Source: Jidongwangia harbinensis
Lineage (GTDB): Bacteria; Actinomycetota; Actinomycetes; Mycobacteriales; Micromonosporaceae
NCBI RefSeq assembly: GCF_020216025.1
Contig: NZ_JAIWNC010000011.1
Coordinates: forward strand, 210,229-274,228
Direction of reading: 5' to 3'
DNA length: 64,000 nt
Shown here in pieces: positions 48,124-57,465 of this stretch. The notes under the pieces are model-generated. The model saw only the letters and a program-made list of their open reading frames with translations, was not told where the DNA came from and searched no databases. Each line of letters opens with the position of its first letter. Position 1 is the first letter of the stretch. Made by a program: the position numbers and the translations under genes.

Positions 48124-49293
48124 TTACGCCCAGACCTGCTGCGGCACGCTGCGCCGGTCGGACAGCGACACCGGCTTGTCGTACTCCCGGACGACCTCGT
48201 AGCGGGTGTTGCGCTCGACCGGCTGGAAACCGGCGTCCCAGATCAGATTGAGCAGGTCCTCGCGGTGCATCGTGGTGGGTGTGCCGTACGAGTCGGCGTC
48301 GTGGGTGATCTTGTATTCCACAACGGAGCCGTCCAGGTCGTCCACCCCGAAGTTGAGCGAGAGCTGGGCGACCGACAGCCCGTGCATCACCCAGAAGCAC
48401 TTGACGTGCGGCACGTTGTCGAACATCAACCGGGACACCGCGAACGTCTTCAGCGACTCGGCCGGAGCCGCCATCGTGGTGCGCGCCTGGATCCGGTTGC
48501 GGACCTTGCCGTCCGCCGAGTCGACGAAGTCGTGCTGGTAACGCAGCGGGATGAACACGGCGAAGCCACCGGTCTCGTCCTGCAGCTCACGCAGGCGCAT
48601 GACGTGATCGACCCGGTGCCGCGGCTCCTCGATGTGGCCGTACAGCATGGTGGCCGGGGTCTTCATGCCCTTGGAGTGCGCCAGCCGGTGGATCCGCGAC
48701 CAGTCCTCCCAGTGGCAGTTGTGGTCGACGATGTGCTGGCGGACCTCCCAGTCGAAGATCTCCGCCCCGCCGCCGGTGAGCGACTCCAGCCCGGCGTCCA
48801 TCAGCTCGTCCAGGATGTCGCTGGCCGGCAGGCCGCTGATCTTCTCGAACCACTGCACCTCGGTGGCGGTGAAGCACTTGAGCTTGACCTTCGGGAGCGC
48901 CGCCTTGAGTTCGCGCAGCACCTTGGGGTAGTAGCGCCAGGGCAGCGTGGGGTGCAGGCCGTTGACGATGTGCAGCTCGGTGAGCTGCTCGTCCTCCATC
49001 TCCTTGGCCTTGCGGACGGCCTCGTCGATGCGCATCGTGTACGCGTCCTTCTCCCCCGGCTTACGCTGGAAGGAGCAGTACGCACAGCTGGCCGAACACA
49101 CGTTGGTGAGGTTGAGGTGCCGGTTGACGTTGAACATCACCCGGTCGCCGTTCATCTCGGTACGCTTGTGGTGGGCCAACCGGCCGAGCCAGGCCAGGTC
49201 GTCCGAGGCGTACAGAGCGATGCCGTCCTCGCGCGTCAGCCGCTCGCCGGCGTAGACCTTGGCCTCCAGCTCACGCTTCAGTCCGGCATCCAT
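48124..49293 (-). CDS. mqnE: Aminodeoxyfutalosine synthase (radical SAM)
   Basis: 389 residues from ATG 49293, with GAGGGG upstream. The cluster motif C66-x3-C70-x2-C73 ('CSASCAYC') and 'ELHIVNGLHPTLPWRYYP' are MqnE marks. It joins the MqnA product to adenosine chemistry to give aminodeoxyfutalosine, the step between MqnA and the hydrolase. The longer frame to 49413 adds an unconserved leader. It is divergent from the NlpC/P60 gene. Confidence 0.93.
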   Translation of the reverse strand: MDAGLKRELEAKVYAGERLTREDGIALYASDDLAWLGRLAHHKRTEMNGDRVMFNVNRHLNLTNVCSASCAYCSFQRKPGEKDAYTMRIDEAVRKAKEMEDEQLTELHIVNGLHPTLPWRYYPKVLRELKAALPKVKLKCFTATEVQWFEKISGLPASDILDELMDAGLESLTGGGAEIFDWEVRQHIVDHNCHWEDWSRIHRLAHSKGMKTPATMLYGHIEEPRHRVDHVMRLRELQDETGGFAVFIPLRYQHDFVDSADGKVRNRIQARTTMAAPAESLKTFAVSRLMFDNVPHVKCFWVMHGLSVAQLSLNFGVDDLDGSVVEYKITHDADSYGTPTTMHREDLLNLIWDAGFQPVERNTRYEVVREYDKPVSLSDRRSVPQQVWA

Positions 49294-49508
49294 GTGCGCC
49301 CCTCTCTCCACTCGTCGTCGAGAGTACGTCCCGCCCCCGACAGAACGTCCGGTCGGACGCGCCGGGGCGGCGAAGGTCACCTGACCGATCGGCGATTCAC
49401 AGCTTCCTTTCATGCCGGATCAATCGACAGCGATGCTCCGGGTGGGGTAATACCTTAGGTAGGGACGACTACGCGACGGCGGACACCGGCGCGGCGGACG
49501 GGGAGTGT

Positions 49509-51149
49509 ATGGGGACGGACCGGCAGTTCGGACAGCGGCCACTCCGGCGGTGCACACCGCTGGCGTACTCCGCTGCCACCGCTGCGGCCATCGCCATGCT
49601 GTTCCAGCCACTCCCGGCATCCGCCGCCCCGCAGGTCCCGGGGCCACCGGTGGCCCCGGTGGTGCCCGATGCCGGCTCGCGCCCCCAGCCGCTCGGTCCG
49701 CTGACCATGCCCGGACAGCGGCCCACGCCGACCACCACCCCCACCACGCCGGTGGTGACGCCGACCGGTCTGCCGAGCTCTCCGCTGCTCACCCAGATCG
49801 AGCGGCGGCGCACCGAGATCGCCACCCTCGGCGACCAGCTGATCAAGCTCGGCGAGGATCGCGACCTGGCCCTGCAGCAGGTCACCATCGCCGAGCGGAA
49901 GGTGACCGACGCCCAGGCCGCGCTGCTGCAGGCCGAGCGCGAAGCGGCCATCGCGGCGGCCAACGCGTTCCGCGACCAGGCCGCCCTGCCGCCCGGCTCG
50001 GTCGGCTCCGGTCTCGCCGACCTGGACGCGCTTGCCCGCATGCAGCGCGGCGAGTCGGCGACCGAGCAGGCCGCGGCCCGCCAGCTCGCCATCGCCCGGG
50101 CCGCACAGGCCGCAGCGCTCACCGAGAAGTCGGCGGCCACCGCCCGCGCCACCGACCTCTCCCAGCAGTACACCAAGCTGAACGCGTCCATCGCGAAGAA
50201 GCAGACCGCGCTGCAGAAGCTGGAGCAGAAGCACCGCACCGAGCTGTCCGCGGCCGAGGCGGCGGAGAGTGCCGCCGACCGCCGGCTGGGCGCGAACTAC
50301 CTGGACGGCGCCGCCCAGGGACGCGGCGCGGACCCGCGGGCGGTGAAGGCGGTCGAGTTCGCCCTGGCCCAGATCGGCGATCCGTACGTCTGGTCCGAGG
50401 AGGGCCCGGACCAGTACGACTGCTCCGGCCTGATGTACGCGGCGTACCGCAGCAACGCGGCCGGCAACTTCCCGTTGCGGCGGGTGTCCCGCGACCAGTA
50501 CGACCAGACCAACGACAAGACGGTGGACCGGTACTCGCTCGTCCCCGGCGACCTGCTTTTCTTCAGCTCCTCGAACAGCTGGACGGGCATCCACCACGTC
50601 GCCATGTACGCGGGCGAGGGCAAGATGGTCGAGGCGCCGCGCAGCGGGCTCAATGTCCGGTTGGTGCCGGTGCGGTGGTCCCGGCTGTTCGCGGCCACCC
50701 GGATCTACGGCTCGGTCGACGGACCGACCTCGGTTCCCAACCTGAACAACCCGGGCAACTCGGGCAACCCGACGCAGCCCAACCCGACCACCACGCCGCC
50801 CAAGACCAACCCCACCACCACCCCGCCCAAGACCAACCCCACCACCACGCCGCCGAAGACCGATCCCACCACCACGCCGCCGAAGACGGACCCCACCACC
50901 ACCCCGCCGAAGACGGACCCCACCACCACGCCGCCGAAGACCGATCCGACCACCACGCCCCCGACGACGGAGCCGCCCGCGGAGGAAACGGACCCTCCCG
51001 AGCAGCCCAGCAACCCGCCGGCCTCCTCGGACGAGGACGAGTCGCCGGAAGGCGACGGGGCGGCGTCCTCCTCGGCCGGCTCCTCCTCGTCGGCATCGAG
51101 TTCCGCCTCGGCGTCCAGTTCCTCGTCAGCGGACGACGACGGCGAGTAG
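49509..51149 (+). CDS. Secreted NlpC/P60 endopeptidase with proline/threonine repeat tail
   Basis: 546 residues. A signal peptide (to about residue 39), a proline-rich linker, then a coiled coil at about 95-265. The NlpC/P60 domain has the catalytic Cys305 in 'YDCSGL' and the His pair at 362-363 in 'GIHHVAMYAG'. Such RipA-like enzymes cut peptidoglycan stem peptides during growth and division. The tail has about eight PTTTPPKT(N/D) repeats, then an acidic, Ser/Ala-rich end. The ATG at 49509 is used; no strong ribosome site was seen. Confidence 0.9.
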   Translation: MGTDRQFGQRPLRRCTPLAYSAATAAAIAMLFQPLPASAAPQVPGPPVAPVVPDAGSRPQPLGPLTMPGQRPTPTTTPTTPVVTPTGLPSSPLLTQIERRRTEIATLGDQLIKLGEDRDLALQQVTIAERKVTDAQAALLQAEREAAIAAANAFRDQAALPPGSVGSGLADLDALARMQRGESATEQAAARQLAIARAAQAAALTEKSAATARATDLSQQYTKLNASIAKKQTALQKLEQKHRTELSAAEAAESAADRRLGANYLDGAAQGRGADPRAVKAVEFALAQIGDPYVWSEEGPDQYDCSGLMYAAYRSNAAGNFPLRRVSRDQYDQTNDKTVDRYSLVPGDLLFFSSSNSWTGIHHVAMYAGEGKMVEAPRSGLNVRLVPVRWSRLFAATRIYGSVDGPTSVPNLNNPGNSGNPTQPNPTTTPPKTNPTTTPPKTNPTTTPPKTDPTTTPPKTDPTTTPPKTDPTTTPPKTDPTTTPPTTEPPAEETDPPEQPSNPPASSDEDESPEGDGAASSSAGSSSSASSSASASSSSSADDDGE

Positions 51150-51272
51150 TCCCCGGCCCGATCCGCGCCAGCACCGGCCGACGCCGCGTGCGCATACGCG
51201 CGCCGATATGGCACGGTAAAGGCAGCGCCCGACGTCTCCACCGGTGTCGGCACGCGGGGATCGGGAGGACCC

Positions 51273-52853
51273 ATGGACGAGCAGCAGGCTCCACCGGACG
51301 GCGACGGCAACAAGCCGCACGCTGGGCGGACGCCGCACGACGACCAGGGATACGAGCCTCCCCCGCCGCCCGCCAAGGGCGCCCTGTGGGCCTCGACACC
51401 GGACGCACCGGCCGCCGGGACCGGCCCGTTCTCGAGTGCCGCGCCGGTCAGTCCCGGTTCCAGTGGGCGCGCCTCGGTGCCCGGAGCGCCCCTGTCCCCG
51501 GCCCGATCGGGCTCGTCCGGCTCGTCCGGCTCGGGTCGGCCGTTCGACGTGGGCAGCAGCAGCCGGCCGATCTCCGCCATGCCCAGCCCGAACGCGGCCC
51601 GTGCCACCGTGCCCGGCGCGGTGCGCCCGGATCCGGCGGACGTCGGTTCCGGCAGCCGCCCGGTCGGTCAGTCCACGGTCTACGGAATCCGCAAGCCGGC
51701 CTCCGCCGAGTCCGGGCATCCCGATCCCGATCAGCCCCAACCGGACGAACCTCACCCGAACCGGCCCGACCCCGACCAGCCCGGACCGGGCCGACCCGAC
51801 CCGGAACGCCCCGAGCCGGGGCACCCGGAGCCGGGGCGCCCGGAGCCGGGAGAGCCCGAACCGGGCCGTCCGCCCGCGCCCATGCCCACGCCCGGCAGGC
51901 CCGGCGATCCGGACAAGCCCGAGCCGTACAAGCCGTTCGACCCGCCGGACCCGATCGGGCCGTCGCCGAGCCCCTTCCCGGCGCCGGGCCCGGGCCCGCA
52001 GCCGGGTCCGTACCCCTCGCCCGGCCCCTCGCCGTCGCCGGTGCCACCGGGCCCGGGGCCGTCCCCGGTTCCCGGCCCGGGACCGTCGCCCAGTCCGGTG
52101 CCGCCCGGTCCGGGCCCGTCCCCCGTGCCCGGACCGCCGTCGCCGAACCCGGTCCCGCCGGGCCCCGAACCGTCGCCGGTGCCGGGGCCGCCGGTGCCGA
52201 TCTTCCCGCCGCCGCCGACCATGCCGTCCGCCTCCGGGCTGCCCAGCTACACGATTCCGACCAGCGGCGCGGCGTCGGAGAAGCCGGCCGCGCCGGACGA
52301 CTCGGACCACCCGTACCGCTCCGGCAAATCCTCCTGGGGCCGGCCGGCGGCGGAGCAGTCCGACGGCGACCAGGCGTATGGCACCCCCGGCGGCCCGGTC
52401 TGGGACCACCCCGGCGCCGCGCCCGCCCCGAGCGGCCCGGCCTGGAACGCACCCAGCGGCCCGCACTCCCCGGGCGGCTTCCGGCCGGCGCCGGCCGCCC
52501 AGGTCAGCACGCCGCCCGCGCCCGGCACGTACGGCGGTGGTGGTGGTGGTGGTGGCGTGCCGCAGCAGCGCGGCGAGGGCACGGTGTACGGCGGTGTCGG
52601 GAATCAGTCACCGATCGACATGACCATGCCGGTGAGCATGAACCCGGCGGTGGAGAATTCCGGCTCGCTGACCGGTCACATCCTGGCCCAGGGTTGGGAC
52701 TTCGGCGCGGACACCGGCCGGCGCAGCAACATGAAGGTCGGCATCGCGATGCTGGTGGTGCTGCTGGTCCTGGTGGGGATCAGCGTGCTCTTCCTCTTCA
52801 CCGCGGGTGAGGCGTTCACCGACATGCTCAACGGCGTCCTCGGCAAGGAGTGA
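51273..52853 (+). CDS. Proline-rich protein with one C-terminal membrane helix
   Basis: 526 residues. No domain recognised. The middle (about 150-310) is a long low-complexity region rich in PDPERPEPG- and PGPSPVPG-like units, and a glycine run lies near residue 425. One membrane helix lies near residues 490-515 ('GIAMLVVLLVLVGISVLFLF'). The topology is probably N-in with a disordered cytoplasmic domain, like actinobacterial polarity or division scaffolds; that is a guess. It follows the NlpC/P60 gene by 123 bp on the same strand. Confidence 0.75.
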   Translation: MDEQQAPPDGDGNKPHAGRTPHDDQGYEPPPPPAKGALWASTPDAPAAGTGPFSSAAPVSPGSSGRASVPGAPLSPARSGSSGSSGSGRPFDVGSSSRPISAMPSPNAARATVPGAVRPDPADVGSGSRPVGQSTVYGIRKPASAESGHPDPDQPQPDEPHPNRPDPDQPGPGRPDPERPEPGHPEPGRPEPGEPEPGRPPAPMPTPGRPGDPDKPEPYKPFDPPDPIGPSPSPFPAPGPGPQPGPYPSPGPSPSPVPPGPGPSPVPGPGPSPSPVPPGPGPSPVPGPPSPNPVPPGPEPSPVPGPPVPIFPPPPTMPSASGLPSYTIPTSGAASEKPAAPDDSDHPYRSGKSSWGRPAAEQSDGDQAYGTPGGPVWDHPGAAPAPSGPAWNAPSGPHSPGGFRPAPAAQVSTPPAPGTYGGGGGGGGVPQQRGEGTVYGGVGNQSPIDMTMPVSMNPAVENSGSLTGHILAQGWDFGADTGRRSNMKVGIAMLVVLLVLVGISVLFLFTAGEAFTDMLNGVLGKE

Positions 52854-52947
52854 CCGGATCCGATTTGTCGGCCGGACGGCCAGACCCTAAGCTGGCGAGG
52901 TTGCGCCCGGGCGTGAGTATGCCCACTACCGGGGCGGAATGCGGGCG

Positions 52948-53011
52948 TTGACGGAAACGTTGACCCGTACACTGATGGTAATTATTGATGCGGCGCACCA
53001 CGGGGTGCGCC
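52948..53011 (+). promoter_or_regulatory. Possible promoter and leader hairpin of the DEAD-box gene
   Basis: Two TTGAC-type -35 candidates (52948 and 52960) precede an AT-rich run (TGGTAATTATTGATG) that can hold a -10. An 8-bp hairpin, GGCGCACC / GGTGCGCC (52992-53011), follows in the presumed 5' leader. The leader of about 100 nt is longer than usual, as in cold-shock helicase genes. Confidence 0.35.
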
Positions 53012-53096
53012 ACGGGCGTTCTTGCGGGCAATTCAGCGGTCGGCTTCAAGCCGCGGCGGGCCATTCGCGAGCATGCGCCCCCGTAGAGAGGTTCTC

Positions 53097-54887
53097 TTGA
53101 CGACTTTCGCTGATCCCAGCACGCTCCCGTCCGCCCTCGAAACCCCTTCCCCCGAGGTGGCACAGCCTGTGGACGAGGCCGCCACCCCCACGATCGACAC
53201 CCCCGCCCCGGTCAGCTTCGCCGATCTCGGTATCCCCGCCGAGCTGGTGCGCGTCCTGACCCGCGAGGGCATCACCGCCCCGTTCGAGATCCAGGCTGCG
53301 ACCGTGCCGGACGCGCTGGCCGGCCGGGACGTGCTCGGCCGTGGCCAGACCGGCTCCGGCAAGACGCTGGCGTTCGGGCTTCCGCTGCTGGCGCGTGTCG
53401 CCAAGAGTGGCCGCGCGCAGCCGCACTACCCCAAGGCACTGATCCTGGTGCCGACGCGCGAGCTGGCCATGCAGGTGGCGGACGCGCTGATGCCGCTCGG
53501 CCGTTCGGTCGGCGTCTTCCTCAAGACCGCGGTCGGCGGCGTGCCGTACGACCGTCAGATGGACGCGCTGCGGCGCGGCGTCGAGGTCATCGTCGCCACC
53601 CCGGGCCGCCTCGGCGACCTCATCGAGCGTGGCGCCTGCAAGCTCGACCAGGTCGAGATCACCGTGCTGGACGAGGCCGACCAGATGGCCGACATGGGCT
53701 TCCTGCCCGAGGTCACCGAGCTGCTGGCCAAGACGCCGGAGGGCACCCAGCGGCTGCTGTTCTCGGCCACCCTGGACGGCGACGTCGACACGCTGGTCAA
53801 GCGGTTCATGACCGACCCGGTCACGCACTCCACGGCCCCGGCCGAGGCGAGCGTGTCCACCATGGACCACCACCTGCTGCTGATCCCGCCGCACGAGAAG
53901 TTCCCGATCACCGCGGCGATCGCCAACCGGTCGGGCAAGACGATCGTCTTCGCCCGCACCCAGATGGGTGTCGACCGCCTGGTCGACCAGCTGGCCGCGG
54001 TCGGTGTCCGGGCCGGTGCGCTGCACGGCGGCAAGACCCAGCGGGTCCGCACCCGCACGCTCGCCGAGTTCAAGGAGGGGCGTTCCAACGTCCTGGTCGC
54101 CACAGACGTCGCCGCCCGCGGCATCCACGTCGACGGCATCTCGCTCGTGGTGCACGTGGACCCGCCGAAGGACCCGAAGGACTACCTGCACCGGGCGGGC
54201 CGCACGGCACGCGCCGGTGAGTCCGGCGGGGTCGTCACGCTGGTCCTGCCCAAGCAGCGCCGCACCACCACGGCGATGATGACCAAGGCGGGCGTGACGC
54301 CCTCCGAGGTCCGGGTCCGCCTGGGCGACGAGAAGCTGGCCGAGGTCACCGGCGCCCGCGAGCCCAGCGGCGTCCCGGTTCCCCCGGAGCCGGAGGCCCG
54401 CCGCGAGCGGGGCGACCGGCCGAAGCGCTTCGGTGACCGTCCCCGCACCGGGTACGGCGACCGGCCGCGCAGCGGCTACGGCGACCGGGACCGGCCGCGC
54501 GGCGACCGCAGCTACGGCGACCGCAACCGGGCGTACGGCGACCGCCCGACCGGCGACCGCGGCTACAGCGACCGCCCGACCGGCGACCGGTCGTACGGCG
54601 ACCGGGCACCGAGCCGTCCGGCCGGTGACCGCGGCTACGGCAGTCGTCCGACCGGCGAGCGCACGTACGGTGAGCGGCCGACCGGCGAGCGCACCTACGG
54701 TGAGCGGCCGACCGGCGACCGTCCGTACGGCGACCGCCCGCGTACCGAGCGCAGCTTCGGCGAGCGCCCGGCCCGCAACGGCGAACGTGTCGGCGGTTTC
54801 CGGCGCGACGCCCCGCGCAACGACCGGCGCGAGCCGGCGGCGGGCGAGCGGCGGTACAGCGCGCCGCGTCCGGCCCGCACCTACTGA
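53097..54887 (+). CDS. DEAD-box RNA helicase with GDR repeat tail
   Basis: 596 residues from TTG 53097, which has AGAGAGG five bases upstream; an ATG at 53073 would add eight residues but lacks a ribosome site. Core motifs: Q motif 'APFEIQAATVPDAL', Walker A 'GQTGSGKT' (83-90), DEAD in 'VLDEADQMADMGF', SAT, and 'HRAGRTARAG'. The last about 155 residues are a basic, repetitive tail of YGDRPTGDR-like units, which bind RNA in relatives and may drive condensate formation. Likely a cold-shock or ribosome assembly helicase. Confidence 0.9.
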   Translation: MTTFADPSTLPSALETPSPEVAQPVDEAATPTIDTPAPVSFADLGIPAELVRVLTREGITAPFEIQAATVPDALAGRDVLGRGQTGSGKTLAFGLPLLARVAKSGRAQPHYPKALILVPTRELAMQVADALMPLGRSVGVFLKTAVGGVPYDRQMDALRRGVEVIVATPGRLGDLIERGACKLDQVEITVLDEADQMADMGFLPEVTELLAKTPEGTQRLLFSATLDGDVDTLVKRFMTDPVTHSTAPAEASVSTMDHHLLLIPPHEKFPITAAIANRSGKTIVFARTQMGVDRLVDQLAAVGVRAGALHGGKTQRVRTRTLAEFKEGRSNVLVATDVAARGIHVDGISLVVHVDPPKDPKDYLHRAGRTARAGESGGVVTLVLPKQRRTTTAMMTKAGVTPSEVRVRLGDEKLAEVTGAREPSGVPVPPEPEARRERGDRPKRFGDRPRTGYGDRPRSGYGDRDRPRGDRSYGDRNRAYGDRPTGDRGYSDRPTGDRSYGDRAPSRPAGDRGYGSRPTGERTYGERPTGERTYGERPTGDRPYGDRPRTERSFGERPARNGERVGGFRRDAPRNDRREPAAGERRYSAPRPARTY

Positions 54888-54900
54888 CGCACCATCACGG

Positions 54901-54929
54901 AGCCCCGGTACGCATCGCGTGCCGGGGCT
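54901..54929 (+). terminator. Terminator after the DEAD-box gene
   Basis: AGCCCCGG-T-ACGC, loop ATC, then GCGT-G-CCGGGGCT: 12 Watson-Crick pairs and a T-G pair, 13 bp after the stop. Confidence 0.75.
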
Positions 54930-54940
54930 CCGCCGTGCCG

Positions 54941-55028
54941 GCCAACACCGCGGCCGGGCGGGCAACACCGCGGCCGGGCGGGGGCACACAGCGGCCGGGC
55001 GGGACGGCCAACACGGCGGCCGGGCGGG
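54941..55028. repeat. Four GC-rich repeats between genes
   Basis: The core GCGGCCGGGCGG recurs with CAACAC/CACACA leaders at 54941, 54961, 54981 and about 55002, spacing 20, 20 and 21-25 bp. It lies in the 186-bp gap after the DEAD-box gene. Confidence 0.75.
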
Positions 55029-55073
55029 TGCGGAGGCGAGCGCGACGGCGCCGGGAAGCGGTAGCGTGCCATC

Positions 55074-55697
55074 ATGCCGACACTGCCCGCCTCCCGGTTC
55101 TGGGCCCGCCGGGACACCGACGGCACCGAGCATGCCCTGGTGGACACCCGCACCGGCCTCTACGCCCGGGGCATCGCGCTGGCCGTGGACCCGATTCCGT
55201 ACACCTGCCGGTATGAGCTGCAGACCGACCCCGGCTGGGTGACCAACCGCTTCGACGTGAGCGTGGAGGGGGCCGGCTGGGCCCGTACCCTCCGGTTGGA
55301 ACTGGCCGCGGGCCGCTGGCGCGCGACCACCTCCGAGCAGGGCGATCTCGATGCGGTGCTGTCCGCGGCCGGCCATGCCGGGGCGGGCCTGCCCGGCACC
55401 GAGGATCCGGATCTGCTGTACGGCGCGTTCGACGTGGATCTGACCGGCTCGCCGATGACCAATACGCTGCCGATCCGCCGGCTGGACCTGCTGAAGGCGG
55501 ACTCCGGGGTGGCGCACCGGATCAGCGTGGCCTGGGTGCTCCTGCCGTCGCTCGAGGTGGTGCAGGCGGACCAGATCTACACGCCGCTGGACGCCGGGGT
55601 GATCCGGTTCGCGAACGAGACGTTCAGTGCCGACCTGATCGTCGACGACGACGGCTTCGTGGCGGACTACCCGGATCTGGCGAGGCTGATCCGCTGA
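55074..55697 (+). CDS. Putative glycolipid-binding domain protein (PF06475-type)
   Basis: 207 residues, cytoplasmic, beta-rich. The pattern 'YELQTDPGWVTNRFDV', 'LLYGAFDVDLTGSPMTNTLPIRR' and 'DQIYTPL' matches the glycolipid-binding-fold (DUF1089-like) family. No catalytic residues are evident; the family name comes from structural similarity. It converges on the cysteine-desulfhydrase-like gene with only 4 bp between stops. Confidence 0.8.
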   Translation: MPTLPASRFWARRDTDGTEHALVDTRTGLYARGIALAVDPIPYTCRYELQTDPGWVTNRFDVSVEGAGWARTLRLELAAGRWRATTSEQGDLDAVLSAAGHAGAGLPGTEDPDLLYGAFDVDLTGSPMTNTLPIRRLDLLKADSGVAHRISVAWVLLPSLEVVQADQIYTPLDAGVIRFANETFSADLIVDDDGFVADYPDLARLIR

Positions 55698-55701
55698 CCG
55701 C

Positions 55702-56790
55702 TCAGGGCCAGACGCCGTCGAGCAGGAACCGGTCGACGGTCGCCCGGTGCGGTGCCAGGTCGAGGCCCTGCGCGGCCACCCAGTCGTCGGAGTAGTAGGT
55801 GTCGGCGTACCGTTCTCCGCCGTCACAGATCAGGGTCGCCACCGAACCTTTCACCCCGGCCGCGCGCATGCCCGCGATCAGCTTGAACGCGCCCCACAGG
55901 TTGGTGCCGGTGGAGCCGCCGACCCGCCGGCCGAGGACCGCCGATCCGGCCCGCATCGCGGCCAGCGACGCCGCGTCCGGCACCGACATCATCCGGTCCA
56001 CCACCGCGGGCTGGAATGAGGCCTCGACGCGGGGGCGGCCGATGCCCTCGATGCGGGAGCCACCGCCGGTGCAGTGGGTCCAGTCGCCGGAGACGTACGC
56101 GGGCCAGAACGCCGATCCCTCCGGGTCGACCACGCACAGTTTGGTGGGGAACTGCCGGTAGCGGGCGTACCGGCCGATGGTGGCGCTGGTGCCGCCGGTG
56201 CCGGCGCCGACCACGACCCAGGCGGGCACCGGGTGCCGTTCCAGCGCGAGCTGGGCGAAGATCGACTCGGCGATGTTGTTGTTGCCCCGCCAGTCGGTGG
56301 CCCGTTCGGCGTGGGTGAACTGGTCCATGAAGTGCCCGCCCAGGTCCGCGGCGAGCCCGCGGGCGGTGGTGACCGTGCTGGTCGGATCGTCGACCAGGTG
56401 ACACTTGCCGCCCTGGAACTCGATCAGCGAGATCTTCTCCGGCGACGTGGTGGCCGGCATGACCGCGATGAACGGCAGTCCGAGCATCCGGGCGAAGTAG
56501 GCCTCGCTGACCGCGGTGGAGCCGGACGACGCCTCCACCACGGTGGTGTGCGGGCCGACCCAGCCGTTGCAGAGGGCGTACAGGAAGAGCGAGCGCGCCA
56601 GGCGGTGCTTGAGCGAGCCGGTGGGGTGCGACGACTCGTCCTTCAGGTAGAGGTCGATGCCCCAGGCGGCAGGGAGCGGAAAGGGCAGGAGGTGGGTGTC
56701 GGCGGAACGGTTCGCGTCCGCCTCGACCAGGGCGATGGCGGTACGGGCCCAGTCGCGTGCCGCGTCGTCGCAGCGGTCCAGCTGTTCCAT
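55702..56790 (-). CDS. PLP-dependent cysteine synthase-family enzyme, probably a cysteine desulfhydrase (Cds1-like)
   Basis: 362 residues. The PLP lysine is K61 in 'HPTGSLKHR'; 'EASSGSTAVSEA' is the substrate-binding loop; 'GAGTGGTSATIGRY' binds the phosphate. Unlike CysK/CysM, the sequence contains the long extra segment typical of the mycobacterial Cds1 group, which makes H2S from cysteine. The ATG at 56790 is chosen over the upstream frame. It follows the lrp gene by 11 bp, so that regulator likely senses an amino acid that this enzyme consumes. Confidence 0.82.
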   Translation of the reverse strand: MEQLDRCDDAARDWARTAIALVEADANRSADTHLLPFPLPAAWGIDLYLKDESSHPTGSLKHRLARSLFLYALCNGWVGPHTTVVEASSGSTAVSEAYFARMLGLPFIAVMPATTSPEKISLIEFQGGKCHLVDDPTSTVTTARGLAADLGGHFMDQFTHAERATDWRGNNNIAESIFAQLALERHPVPAWVVVGAGTGGTSATIGRYARYRQFPTKLCVVDPEGSAFWPAYVSGDWTHCTGGGSRIEGIGRPRVEASFQPAVVDRMMSVPDAASLAAMRAGSAVLGRRVGGSTGTNLWGAFKLIAGMRAAGVKGSVATLICDGGERYADTYYSDDWVAAQGLDLAPHRATVDRFLLDGVWP

Positions 56791-56801
56791 GACGTGAGAC
56801 G

Positions 56802-57251
56802 CTAGCCGACGCTGGGCTGGGGCCGGTTCTCCCACTTGGTGGAGAGCGCGATGGCGGTCCGGGTGGAGGCCACCCCCGGTGTGCGGTTGATCCGCACGAT
56901 GAGCTGCTCCAGCTCGGCGATGGTCCCGACCCGCACGGTCAGCTGGTACGACTCGACGCCCGCCATGAAGTAGCAGGACTCCACCTCGGGCATGGCCCGC
57001 ACGGCGGCGAGCACGTCGTCGGTGTCGGCGCCGGAGTCCTCGATGATGCCGATCAGTGCGGTGACACCGAGCCCGATCGCCTCGTGATCGATTTCCGCGC
57101 GGTAGGCCTGAATCGTGCCGGCCGCCTCGAGTTTTCCGACGCGTTCGTGCACGGCCGGGGCCGAGAGGCCGACCTGCCGGGCGAGTTCCGCGTAGGAGGA
57201 ACGGGCGTTCTGGCGCAGCAGGTCGATCAGCCGACGGTCGATGGCGTCCAT
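56802..57251 (-). CDS. Lrp/AsnC-family regulator
   Basis: 149 residues. N-terminal helix-turn-helix at about 5-55 ('SSYAELARQVGLSAPAVHERVGKLE') and a RAM ligand-binding domain at about 65-140 ('CYFMAGVESYQLTVRV'). The ATG at 57251 is the family-consistent start. It is co-transcribed with the PLP enzyme and divergent from bldC. By analogy with Lrp-type partners of cysteine desulfhydrases, cysteine could be its ligand. Confidence 0.88.
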   Translation of the reverse strand: MDAIDRRLIDLLRQNARSSYAELARQVGLSAPAVHERVGKLEAAGTIQAYRAEIDHEAIGLGVTALIGIIEDSGADTDDVLAAVRAMPEVESCYFMAGVESYQLTVRVGTIAELEQLIVRINRTPGVASTRTAIALSTKWENRPQPSVG

Positions 57252-57465
57252 GGCATCAGACCCTAATCGGGTGGGTAAAGCCATCTCACGCCCGGTAGTG
57301 GCTGAGGGAAGCCAGGATAATGATCACTGTCGCAATCGGGGCTTTTTCCGCATTTCACGGACTTGTAGTGGGGGCGATGCTCTAATTGCTTTACGTCCCG
57401 ACCGAGCTCGCCGACACGCACCGTGACCACCGGCCGCTCCAAACCAATGACGCGAGGAGGGGGTT

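Noticed and set aside
49294..49508. c-di-AMP (ydaO-type) riboswitch before the NlpC/P60 gene
   Set aside because: Such riboswitches often precede this gene class, but I could not find its conserved segments in the 215-bp gap.
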